NCBI GenBank assembly: GCA_024638965.1
Contig: JAHEJI010000020.1
Coordinates: forward strand, 1 to 44,180
From: Planctomycetaceae bacterium
GTDB taxonomy: Bacteria; Planctomycetota; Planctomycetia; Pirellulales; Pirellulaceae
Direction: 5' to 3'
DNA length: 44,180 bases
In this document: piece by piece, positions 25,085-32,708 of the stretch
Layout: each line of letters opens with the position of its first letter
How positions within the stretch are numbered: position 1 is the first letter of the stretch
The notes under the pieces: model-generated
Database searches by the model: none
Seen by the model: only the letters and a program-made list of their open reading frames with translations
Told to the model about the DNA's origin: nothing
Translations under genes and position numbers: made by a program

Positions 25085-27220
25085 ATGAAACAATCATTGA
25101 TCCGGATTGCTGGTCGGCTGGTAATCGTCTCGGTACTAGGTTGTGGCGGTAACTTTTTCGTCAGCGAATTATCGGCTCAGTCGCCGGTAGTTGCGGAACC
25201 GGTCATGTCAGAACTGCCGGGTTACGAGCAATATCAAGCCATTCGCAAGGCGAGGCGAAAACTTTCCGGCGGTGGAAAAGTAACGGACGTGAAGTGGTCG
25301 GCGGATGGCCAATCCGTTGCTTTCACGAAAAACGAGGAAAAGTTGCAACTCGATTTTTCCGACTACAGCATCAAACCCTATCAAGACACGCCAGCCTATG
25401 AGGCACCGAAAAAAGAGCGGACGCTTTCAAAATCGCGTGTTGGTCGAGCTTTGCAACGACAGATCGAAATCTCGCCAGACAAGAAATGGAAAGCCATCTT
25501 CCGCGATAACAACATCGTTCTTGAGCCCTATGAAGAAAACGACGCTGAAGCCGTGAACGTAACGACCGACGGGAATGACCGCTTGCGTTATGGAACCGGC
25601 TGTTGGGTGTATGGCGAAGAGTTAGATCAAAACGAAGCGATGTGGTGGTCGCCGGACAGCAAGTTACTCGTTTTTTACGAAATGGACGAGCAACACATGA
25701 AAGACTACTACTTGACCCTCGACAATACAAAATCGTACACCAAAGTCCAAACTGTTCGCTATCCGAAAGCGGGCGACGATAATCCCAAGGTTGCGTTGCT
25801 GGTATATGACTTGAATACGAAGGAGACCAAACGCCTGTCTATCGATGGCGAACCGATGCAGTATCTGTTCAATATTCGGTTTTCGCCTTCCGGAGATGAG
25901 TTATTGGTGAGTCGTACGAATCGTCATCAAAACAAACTTGATGTCCTTGCCATCAATCCAAAAACTGGCGTCGTCCGCAGTGTGGTGACGGAGACTCAGG
26001 ATACCTGGCAAGAGAACAAACCTCTGATGCGATTTCTTGAGGACAAGCACCGCTTCGTCTGGGAAACGGAGAAAAATGGCTACAAGCATTACGAGCTTAG
26101 AAATCTCGATGGCGATTTGATCAACCCGCTTTCTCAGCCAGACGTCTATCCTTGCAAGGGAATTGAAAAAATAGACGAAGAGAATGGATGGTTTTATTAC
26201 TCCGCGTACAGTGCCGACAATCCTTATAACGCTCAATTGCACCGCGTGCGTTGGGATGGAACGGAGCATCAACGGCTGACCAATTCGCCACTCAACCACA
26301 CCTACTTCAATTTCGCACCCGATCACAGCCACGTCATTGCGGTACGAGAACAATTTGATATCCCCCCGTCGACGGTCGTCTACAACGCCAAGGGCGAGGA
26401 AGTGGCGGTTCTCAACGAAGGGGATCGAAAGGGCGCTGAGGAATTGAACCTCGTTCCGCCGGAGCTGTTTTCATTTACCGCCGATGATGGTTCAACCCAG
26501 ATTTACGGCACACTGCATAAGCCTGCGAACTTTGATGAAAACAAAAAGTATCCGTTGGTCGTAGAGGTTTACGGTGGTCCCCAATCCGGTGCGTTTCGCA
26601 ATCGTTATCGTGCGGCAAACCCAAGTTGTGAATTTGGCTTTATCGTCGCCAAAATTGGAAACCGTGGCACGACCGCGCGGGGAAAAGCATTTGAAAGTGC
26701 GAACTACCTCAACCTGGGTGGAGTCGACATGAAGGATCAGGCCGATGGAGTTCGATTTCTCGCCCAACGACCCTACATCGACGGAAATCGCGTAGGCATG
26801 TATGGTCATTCGTATGGCGGCTACTTGTCGGCTTTGGGAATTCTCAAGCATCCAGATGTCTTTCACGTCGCTGTGGCCGGAGCACCGGTGACGACCTGGA
26901 AAAACTATGACACGATTTACACCGAGCGATACATGCGGACGCCCAAAGAAAATCCTAGCGGTTACGACGATGGTTCCTGCAAGACGTTCGCCAACAACCT
27001 GCAAGGACGCTTGCTCCTGGTGCACGGATTGATCGATGACAACGTGCATCCCGCCAACACCTGGCAATTGGCCAAGGCACTTCAAAACGCGGACAAACGA
27101 TTTGAGATGATGATCTATCCCGGGTTCAAACATGGAGTTGGCAGCACCTACCGTTCGTTGACCTGGGAGTACCTTGTCAAACACCTGCAACCCAATCGCC
27201 CTGAGCCCGCTGCGGAGTAG
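25085..27220 (+). CDS. Dipeptidyl peptidase IV-like S9 peptidase
   Basis: The product is 711 aa. A signal peptide (about 1-33, ending SAQS) is followed by the eight-bladed DPP IV N-terminal propeller (VKWSADGQSVAFTKNE, GYGEELDQNEAMWWSPDSK-like YGEELDQNEAMWWSPDSKLL, YPKAGDDNPKVALLVYDL). The S9 alpha/beta hydrolase domain starts near 465. The nucleophile is Ser-576 in YGHSYGGYLSA, the acid is an Asp in LIDDNVHP (about 651-652), and the His is 683 in GFKHGVG. The EELDQNE acidic pair corresponds to the Glu residues that hold the peptide N-terminus in DPP IV. It should remove dipeptides from exported or external peptides. The ribosome site is weak. A strong hairpin follows the stop. Confidence 0.95.
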   Translation: MKQSLIRIAGRLVIVSVLGCGGNFFVSELSAQSPVVAEPVMSELPGYEQYQAIRKARRKLSGGGKVTDVKWSADGQSVAFTKNEEKLQLDFSDYSIKPYQDTPAYEAPKKERTLSKSRVGRALQRQIEISPDKKWKAIFRDNNIVLEPYEENDAEAVNVTTDGNDRLRYGTGCWVYGEELDQNEAMWWSPDSKLLVFYEMDEQHMKDYYLTLDNTKSYTKVQTVRYPKAGDDNPKVALLVYDLNTKETKRLSIDGEPMQYLFNIRFSPSGDELLVSRTNRHQNKLDVLAINPKTGVVRSVVTETQDTWQENKPLMRFLEDKHRFVWETEKNGYKHYELRNLDGDLINPLSQPDVYPCKGIEKIDEENGWFYYSAYSADNPYNAQLHRVRWDGTEHQRLTNSPLNHTYFNFAPDHSHVIAVREQFDIPPSTVVYNAKGEEVAVLNEGDRKGAEELNLVPPELFSFTADDGSTQIYGTLHKPANFDENKKYPLVVEVYGGPQSGAFRNRYRAANPSCEFGFIVAKIGNRGTTARGKAFESANYLNLGGVDMKDQADGVRFLAQRPYIDGNRVGMYGHSYGGYLSALGILKHPDVFHVAVAGAPVTTWKNYDTIYTERYMRTPKENPSGYDDGSCKTFANNLQGRLLLVHGLIDDNVHPANTWQLAKALQNADKRFEMMIYPGFKHGVGSTYRSLTWEYLVKHLQPNRPEPAAE

Positions 27221-27230
27221 GTACAACATT

Positions 27231-27300
27231 GGGAGGGCGAGGCTCCTGCCGAGCCGAAAACCAAAAAACAATTCTCGGCTCAGCAGGAGCCTCGCCCTCC
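27231..27300. terminator. Long hairpin repeat between convergent genes
   Basis: GGGAGGGCGAGGCTCCTGCC... (27231-27256) pairs with its complement at 27275-27300 with a single mismatch over 26 bp, around a loop rich in A. It lies between the convergent peptidase (plus) and transglutaminase (minus) genes, ten bases after the peptidase stop. The GGCGAGGCTCC wording resembles dispersed repeats of planctomycetes. A role as bidirectional terminator is inferred; there is no long T run. Confidence 0.7.
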
Positions 27301-27355
27301 CGCTCATGTTCCCAACCGCGGAAAAATGTTCGAATTGCTACGTTGGCGTGATCAT

Positions 27356-28336
27356 TCAAAAAACCGGCGAGTTGTTTTTGAACGCAAAGTTGAGCTTTAC
27401 CTTTTCTCTTGGCCAAGGCTTGCCGTCAACTTCAATGTGGGGATAGATGAAATAGTTGAGAGGGCCGCTGTTCGACGCCGGGACAAGTTCAATATCGCGG
27501 CCCGTTGAAAAAGCCACTCGGTCGGCCGTCAAACGGCCGAAGTAGTAGTCCTTCATTTCAGGGTTTTTGTCCGCTTCAGAGATGTCAACAGGAGCCCAAC
27601 CTTTGCCCATCGCATGAAACCACGCCCAGCAATGATAGCCGCCGACCGTGCCTTCTTGTTTGTCCGGCGAAAGAGGAAAACCGATTTCAAATCTGGCGGG
27701 AATCGCTCGACTGCGAGCCAGAGAAATAAACAGGCTATGGAAATCGGTGCAATTGCCGGTCTTGCTGTTGCATGCCCAAACCGAGTCGCCGTTTCCGTAG
27801 CCGGGTTTTGATTTGTCATATTTCATATGATTTTCGACAACGTCATAGATCAAGCGACTCGCCGCCAACGGATCGGCGGGGAGTTGGGTTTCCTTGATCA
27901 ACTCCACCGGTTCACCATCAATCGGAACCAACGAATTTGAACTCAAGAAGAGCTTTTTCTCTTTTTCGGTTAACGCATCTTGGGCACCATGCAATTTTGC
28001 TTCTTTTCGAACAACGTGATAACTCGTCGTAAACTCCAGCTTCCCGCTTTTATCGATGGTTGTTTCAAAATAGCCGATTGAGTTTCCGTATTTCGGATCT
28101 TTGTTAATCTGCAGCGGCGCGGGTACTACGGCACCGAGAAACTCAACCGATTGGTGCTCGTTGTTGGTTGCAATCGGAATCCAGATTCGCACTTTCGAAC
28201 CGGCCGGCACGTTTTCAAGCGTCGCTCCGTAAGTGAACTGGAAAGATCGCGTCGTTGTCTCCGTGTTCGGATCCTCTGCCGCACAAAATGAAACGTTTAG
28301 AAAGAACACGACGATGAAGAACAGATGATTAGTCAT
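27356..28336 (-). CDS. Secreted transglutaminase-like cysteine protein
   Basis: The product is 326 aa. Signal peptide (1-20, ending FCAAE). Residues 30-140 form a beta-rich N-terminal domain (GATLENVPAGSKVRIWIPIA). The transglutaminase core follows (about 150-265) with Cys-196 in KTGNCTDFHSLFISLAR, His-235 in GGYHCWAWF and Asp-251 in WAPVDISEA, so the catalytic triad is complete. Bacterial proteins of this type act as cysteine proteases or amidases more often than as cross-linkers. Its start overlaps the TorD-like gene by eight bases (stop and start share ATGACTAA), which implies translational coupling. Substrate unknown. Confidence 0.92.
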   Translation of the reverse strand: MTNHLFFIVVFFLNVSFCAAEDPNTETTTRSFQFTYGATLENVPAGSKVRIWIPIATNNEHQSVEFLGAVVPAPLQINKDPKYGNSIGYFETTIDKSGKLEFTTSYHVVRKEAKLHGAQDALTEKEKKLFLSSNSLVPIDGEPVELIKETQLPADPLAASRLIYDVVENHMKYDKSKPGYGNGDSVWACNSKTGNCTDFHSLFISLARSRAIPARFEIGFPLSPDKQEGTVGGYHCWAWFHAMGKGWAPVDISEADKNPEMKDYYFGRLTADRVAFSTGRDIELVPASNSGPLNYFIYPHIEVDGKPWPREKVKLNFAFKNNSPVF

Positions 28337-29003
28337 TTGAATTAGCGATGGAAATCAGGTTTCGAGTAATGTTTGCAAGTCCGCGGTAAAAGTCGGTTTG
28401 GGCTTGGGCCCGGATTGAATCCAAAAACGGATCGGTCCAGGTCAAATGCTGTTGGACAAATTGTCCAAGAATCTCCCGTGCCGTCTCGACAGCTCCCCGT
28501 TTGGCCAAGAGTTTTGACACGAAATCGAGCTGTACACCCAGGTGATCAACGATCATATTCGGTGGTTCGTAGCCTGGCAATAATTCGAAGTATCGCTGCA
28601 TGGATACTGATGATAGGCTTTGAAATCTGGCGTCTTGCCAAATCGACTGAACAGGCGAGACTTGTCCCTTGGGGCCGATGAGTAATTGGCAAAAGTCGAT
28701 GGCCAACCGTTCCAGCGTTGAACCATGATCATCGGGCGGTATGCAACCTCCAAGCGACTCAAACGCTTCTTTGACCGGCTGGTCACGCAATCGGCGCACC
28801 ATCGCTTGGTCGACTTCAAATAGCCACAGCTGCGACAACAATCCGAACGCAGGTCCGAGCGATACGTCTTCACTTATCTCGATCGTCAGATTCTCCGCTG
28901 CCTTGGGTGTCGGGGTGGTGTTTGTTATGAGCTCCGACCCACGATTGTATAAGAACCTTGAATTTGGTGGAGAGGCAACTTTCCGATCGGTTAAAAATAC
29001 CAC
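28329..29003 (-). CDS. TorD family molybdoenzyme chaperone-like protein
   Basis: The product is 224 aa if read from the GTG at 29003; the first 30-35 residues look non-conserved and no good ribosome site is seen, so the start is uncertain. The all-helical TorD/DmsD fold is indicated by LGPAFGLLSQLWLFEVDQAM, LAIDFCQLLIGPKGQVSPVQ followed by SIW, and especially VDHLGVQLDFVSKLLAKRGA. Members bind twin-arginine signal peptides and help insert molybdenum cofactor into exported oxidoreductases. No molybdoenzyme gene lies in the window. Instead it is translationally coupled to a transglutaminase gene, and a MoaD/ThiS-like gene is 1.3 kb upstream. Confidence 0.85.
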   Translation of the reverse strand: MVFLTDRKVASPPNSRFLYNRGSELITNTTPTPKAAENLTIEISEDVSLGPAFGLLSQLWLFEVDQAMVRRLRDQPVKEAFESLGGCIPPDDHGSTLERLAIDFCQLLIGPKGQVSPVQSIWQDARFQSLSSVSMQRYFELLPGYEPPNMIVDHLGVQLDFVSKLLAKRGAVETAREILGQFVQQHLTWTDPFLDSIRAQAQTDFYRGLANITRNLISIANSND

Positions 29004-29059
29004 GTAAATAATTCGATGATTTTACTAACGTCGCAGAATCAAGAATGAACTTGGCACTT

Positions 29060-29151
29060 CATTGGAAAGAGCCTCGGCGACCGAAGGATCTCGCGTTCGA
29101 ACAATCCCAACGAGAGATCCTTCACCTCGCTCCACTCGGTCCAGGATGACT
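29060..29151. repeat. Dispersed palindromic intergenic repeat, full copy
   Basis: GAGCCTCGGCGACCGAAGGATCTCG on the left faces CGAGAGATCCTTCACCTCGC and CTCGGTCCAGGATGACT on the right. It belongs to the family of the 14121 copy and occupies most of the spacer between the BNR-propeller and TorD-like genes. Confidence 0.8.
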
Positions 29152-29188
29152 CCTCCGGCGTCTTGCTTAACGCGAAAGCCAAAGTTGC

Positions 29189-30313
29189 CTACACCACGGC
29201 GATGCTATAAATCGGAGGAAAGTGCGAACCAAGCGGTTTCCAGTTTTCACCCCGATCGTTTGAAAGATAAAGACTACCGCAGGCGGTTCCAAAGAGCACT
29301 TGCCCGTCCTCATACAACAAGTTGTGGCGGAAAGCAAAATCGAAGCAGTTGTGTTGTGGAAGCCCGTTTCTAAATGCAATCCAGGTCTTTCCACCATCAT
29401 CTGTTCGACAGACGCACATCTTGCGTTCAACGGCACTGCGAACCATGTCAGATTCAGCCGGCACGACCCAGGCCACGTCTCCGTCGTCGGGATCGACCGC
29501 AATCGCAAATCCGAAATTGGCTGGACCGTCATTTTCCGAGACATCTTGCCAATTGTGTCCGCTGTCGGTTGAACGAAATATTCCACAGTGGTTTTGATTC
29601 CACATGATGTCAGGCTGAGATTGGCACTGGACCAGCATATGTGGATCGTGCCCAACTTCCGCATACGGGTCCGGCAGAAAACCAGCTCGTTGCCCGGTAT
29701 TGGTGGGCCGCCAATTCTGTCCGCCATCTTCTGTCAAAAAAACACCTGCACAGCTGACACCGACGCGGATGTGATTTTCGTTTCGAGGATCGACACAGAC
29801 CGAATGAATTCCAGCTTGGTCTCGACCGCCTCCGAACCAGCCCATCCCTTCCGCCGTTCGCGACGGGTGATTCCAAAGACTTGAAACCAACTCAAATGAA
29901 TCGCCGTGATTGTCACTCACAAACAGACCGCCCGGCTCCGTTCCCAGATAGAGACGTCCCTCCTGAGTGGCGGCCCCGGTCGACATGCCCCATAAGTATT
30001 TTGTGACCGCGTCTTTTCCGTCGGGTAATTTGGATCCCTCGGGATACTTTGGCGCTTCAACCTCTTTCCAAACTTCTTTTGAGTCAGCGTCCGCCCAGTC
30101 GATCGCAGACGCGAAATTGTTCCATCGGAAGACCTTGTTTCCAAAGTGCCCATCATCCAGGCAGGCAAACAAATGCCCACTTCGATCGTCGAGAAATACG
30201 ATCGAAACATGGGAACCCGAAAACGATTCAGTTCGCACGACCCAATGGTCTCCATCCGGGGTCAGAATCAAAAGCCCTTTGCGAGTCGCCAAAGCAATTC
30301 TCTCGATCGCCAT
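29189..30313 (-). CDS. BNR/Ycf48-like beta-propeller, glycosyl-hydrolase type
   Basis: The product is 374 aa. The ATG at 30313 has GGAGGA six bases upstream; the longer frame is not supported. There is no signal peptide, so it is probably cytoplasmic. It starts RIALATRKGLLILTPDGDHW and carries repeated Asp-box motifs: SDNHGDSFELV, TEDGGQNWRPT, STDSGHNWQDV, RTDDGGKTWIAF and SNDRGENWKPL. These are signatures of sialidase/photosynthesis-system-II-assembly-like propellers. The conserved WNHPSRTAEGMGWFGGGRDQ and GHDPHMLVQC segments are typical of the subgroup that neighbours MoaD/ThiS genes. It begins one base after the MoaD/ThiS-like stop and its ribosome site lies inside that gene's last codons, so the two are coupled. 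Activity unknown. Confidence 0.9.
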   Translation of the reverse strand: MAIERIALATRKGLLILTPDGDHWVVRTESFSGSHVSIVFLDDRSGHLFACLDDGHFGNKVFRWNNFASAIDWADADSKEVWKEVEAPKYPEGSKLPDGKDAVTKYLWGMSTGAATQEGRLYLGTEPGGLFVSDNHGDSFELVSSLWNHPSRTAEGMGWFGGGRDQAGIHSVCVDPRNENHIRVGVSCAGVFLTEDGGQNWRPTNTGQRAGFLPDPYAEVGHDPHMLVQCQSQPDIMWNQNHCGIFRSTDSGHNWQDVSENDGPANFGFAIAVDPDDGDVAWVVPAESDMVRSAVERKMCVCRTDDGGKTWIAFRNGLPQHNCFDFAFRHNLLYEDGQVLFGTACGSLYLSNDRGENWKPLGSHFPPIYSIAVV

Positions 30314-30314
30314 A

Positions 30315-30599
30315 CTATCCTCCAGAAAGAGCCTGCATGATGAAGATCTGATTGATCTCCTCAACGGAATCGCTGAGCTCTTGGCGATCCGATATCATCT
30401 TTTCGTCGAGAAAGATGTTTACGTGTTGCCGTACTGCACCGTTCTCATGAAGCAAATAATCTGCGAAGCCTGGAAACTGATTGTCCAGGTTGTTGACAAT
30501 CTCACGAACGGTTTCGCCGGTGGCCTGACAAACTTCCGGCAACTCGATAAACCGACGCAGATGCGGTGGGAAACGGACTTCGGTTTGTTGGTTACGCAT
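30315..30599 (-). CDS. MoaD/ThiS family ubiquitin-like protein
   Basis: The product is 94 aa from the ATG at 30599. It has the beta-grasp layout (EVRFPPHLRRFIELPEVCQA, TVREIVNNLDNQFPGFADYL, VNIFLDEK, QIFIMQALSGG) and ends exactly in Gly-Gly. MoaD, ThiS and related sulfur carriers use this tail as the attachment point for AMP and sulfide. It thus has the features of a functional sulfur-carrier or protein-modifier. No E1-like (MoeB/ThiF) or MoaE gene is in the window. It is directly coupled to the downstream propeller gene, with one base between them. Confidence 0.9.
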   Translation of the reverse strand: MRNQQTEVRFPPHLRRFIELPEVCQATGETVREIVNNLDNQFPGFADYLLHENGAVRQHVNIFLDEKMISDRQELSDSVEEINQIFIMQALSGG

Positions 30600-30788
30600 T
30601 TCTGACTCAACTTTCGCTGAACGAAAATGAGTTTAACGAGTTCGGCTTGTACGTGAAAGCATATTTTGCAATCGCGTAGGAATGATGTCCAAACAGGTAA
30701 ACAAAACGGTCACGCCTTAACGCCCCGATTCTTGCTTCGACGATCCAACCCACGCTGCACTTGCGAAGTTTAATGGAGTAGCGCGAGA

Positions 30789-32708
30789 CTACTCGTATAC
30801 AACCCGATCCAGGTAAAACGTGACTGGTTGACCCTGTCCGGCGAGAGACCAAAAGAAACCGGTTTTGATTCGTTGCAGATCCAGGCCTGCCAAATCGATC
30901 TCGTGTTGTTTCCATTCGGTTTCCAATGTAACCTCGATCTCTTTTTTGGCCGTGTCAAAGTACTTTTTGTCTTGACCGAGAACTCCGAAACCAAATTGAA
31001 TTTTTTCACCACCGTTTTCGCTGCGCGTCCAAAAGGTCAGTTTTTTGGCTGCCGTCAAGTCGAAACCACCAGGCTTGTCACCCCAGTCGTTTTCGGGATG
31101 TTGCCAAACGACGCCGCCCCAGTCGTCGCTGCGTTTGAATTCACATTTTAAGCAGTGTTGTCCAACTTTGGGATCGTCTTGTGAGCTAATATCGAGAGCG
31201 ATCGAATCCACCGAACCCATATACCCCGAGGGAGCGTAGGTCATTTCGTCTTCAGGTTCGTCGTAAACTACAACGGATCCTTCGGGCTTGGGGCTCGCCT
31301 CAGCCAAGACATGTTTTCCCTGGACGCGAATCGGAATATTGGCGGTTGCCGCTCCGTTAGCCCCATCGTCAACAAAAGCATATACCCGATAGGTGCCCGT
31401 TGCTTCAGGTAACTTGACCGTCGCACTCGAGCTGTTAGCTGTCACGATGGCGTCATCGAAACTGGGCGGCGCTTTCTGAAAGTCGCCACCAGTGACGTAG
31501 GAACCGGCTTCCGCCATTACTTTCCAGGTGACGTTAATCGGTTGACCTTCGGGATCATCGGCGACTAATTTCAGTTTGACAGTCGCGTTCGCATCGACGG
31601 TGTCGGGACCCTCCAGCGACAAATCCTGAATTCTGGGGCATAAGTTTTCTGGTTTCTTTCCAGTCCAGAATTCTGACATCAAATCAACGGCGGCCGTTTT
31701 CTTTCCATCCGGAGTCAACATCCCAAACCAGGTGGCGGTGCCTTCCTGTTTGCTGCCCCACAGGAACGCATAGGAACCGAGGCAAAACTGTTGATCGTTT
31801 TTGAAAGCCGTATAACTGGCGCGATATTGATCAACTTTGGCGGTACTGGTTTTTTCGTTGATTGCTCCGAAGGAGTTCTTTCCAACTTCCCACGTTCCCT
31901 GTGGTCCAAACTCGGTGACGATATACGGCTTAGTCCCACCAAGGTCGCGATAACGTTCGGGGACGGTGCGTCCACCGCCATAGGAGTTGATGCCAATGAT
32001 ATCGACACTGGGGCAGAGCTTATGGATGGCCTCTATTTTTCGACCGCCCATTTCAGCGATCACGGTCATTACGGGGTGATTGGGGTCTTCAGCTTTGATT
32101 AGCTGAGCCAGGTGTTCGATGTGCGACCAAATCGCAGGGTTGTCACCCCCCTCTCCTTCCATTTCGTTTCCGATTCCCCAAATTAGAATCGCTGGATGGT
32201 TTTTAAGACGTTTTACGTGTGACAACGTCAGGTCAATTTGTTCGGTGACCTTATCGTAGTCCGTGTAGTCCATCCCGAGACGTTCGTGTTCCAGCCAGAT
32301 TCCCATCGTCACGCTCAAGCCGTTTTCGTGCGCTTTGTCCAGCAAGGCAATTGACTTGTCATCGGCACCCCAGGTTCGTGTCGAGTTTCCGCCGACTGCG
32401 GCCAACAGCGAAATCGGGCCTTCGTTTCCCGCACCACCGCTACCCTGAATGTAATAGGGCTCGCCGTTGCGGAAAAGTTGCCAATTCGATCCGGTTTTTT
32501 TGACTTCCACACGACTGCCATCAAGGTTTTCTGAAGCACCTGAACTTGGCGTTAAACCGACAACGTTGGGCGAAACGTGTTTTTTGGCAACTCGAGTTGG
32601 CGAAAGACTTTTGCTTCCCATCTCGCCGCATCCGGTCGTTGCGACGAATAAGATGAGTGATGAGACGAAAAATTTTGCCTGATTGATCGTTGTATTAATC
32701 GACATTGT
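30789..32708 (-). CDS. Lipoprotein with GH2-type catalytic barrel
   Basis: The product is 639 aa if the ATG at 32708 is used; an ATG at 32702 is equally possible, and both overlap the end of the upstream gene. A signal peptide ends in VATTGC, a plausible lipidation site. The GH2-like TIM barrel has GGNSTRTWGADDKSIALLDK, HPAILIWGIGNEMEGEGG (acid/base Glu about 182) and KPYIVTEFGPQG (nucleophile Glu about 266). An Ig-like beta domain (about 365-465, PDTVDANATVKLKLVADDPE) follows, then a C-terminal carbohydrate-binding-like beta-sandwich. The GH2 sugar-binding and immunoglobulin domains normally ahead of the barrel are absent. It probably cleaves or transfers a beta-linked sugar at the outer surface. 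It is the last gene of the carbohydrate locus. Confidence 0.88.
   Translation of the reverse strand, partial: TMSINTTINQAKFFVSSLILFVATTGCGEMGSKSLSPTRVAKKHVSPNVVGLTPSSGASENLDGSRVEVKKTGSNWQLFRNGEPYYIQGSGGAGNEGPISLLAAVGGNSTRTWGADDKSIALLDKAHENGLSVTMGIWLEHERLGMDYTDYDKVTEQIDLTLSHVKRLKNHPAILIWGIGNEMEGEGGDNPAIWSHIEHLAQLIKAEDPNHPVMTVIAEMGGRKIEAIHKLCPSVDIIGINSYGGGRTVPERYRDLGGTKPYIVTEFGPQGTWEVGKNSFGAINEKTSTAKVDQYRASYTAFKNDQQFCLGSYAFLWGSKQEGTATWFGMLTPDGKKTAAVDLMSEFWTGKKPENLCPRIQDLSLEGPDTVDANATVKLKLVADDPEGQPINVTWKVMAEAGSYVTGGDFQKAPPSFDDAIVTANSSSATVKLPEATGTYRVYAFVDDGANGAATANIPIRVQGKHVLAEASPKPEGSVVVYDEPEDEMTYAPSGYMGSVDSIALDISSQDDPKVGQHCLKCEFKRSDDWGGVVWQHPENDWGDKPGGFDLTAAKKLTFWTRSENGGEKIQFGFGVLGQDKKYFDTAKKEIEVTLETEWKQHEIDLAGLDLQRIKTGFFWSLAGQGQPVTFYLDRVVYE

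Noticed and set aside
26492-27307. 271-codon minus-strand open frame
   Set aside because: Antisense shadow of the DPP4-like catalytic domain and the following hairpin.
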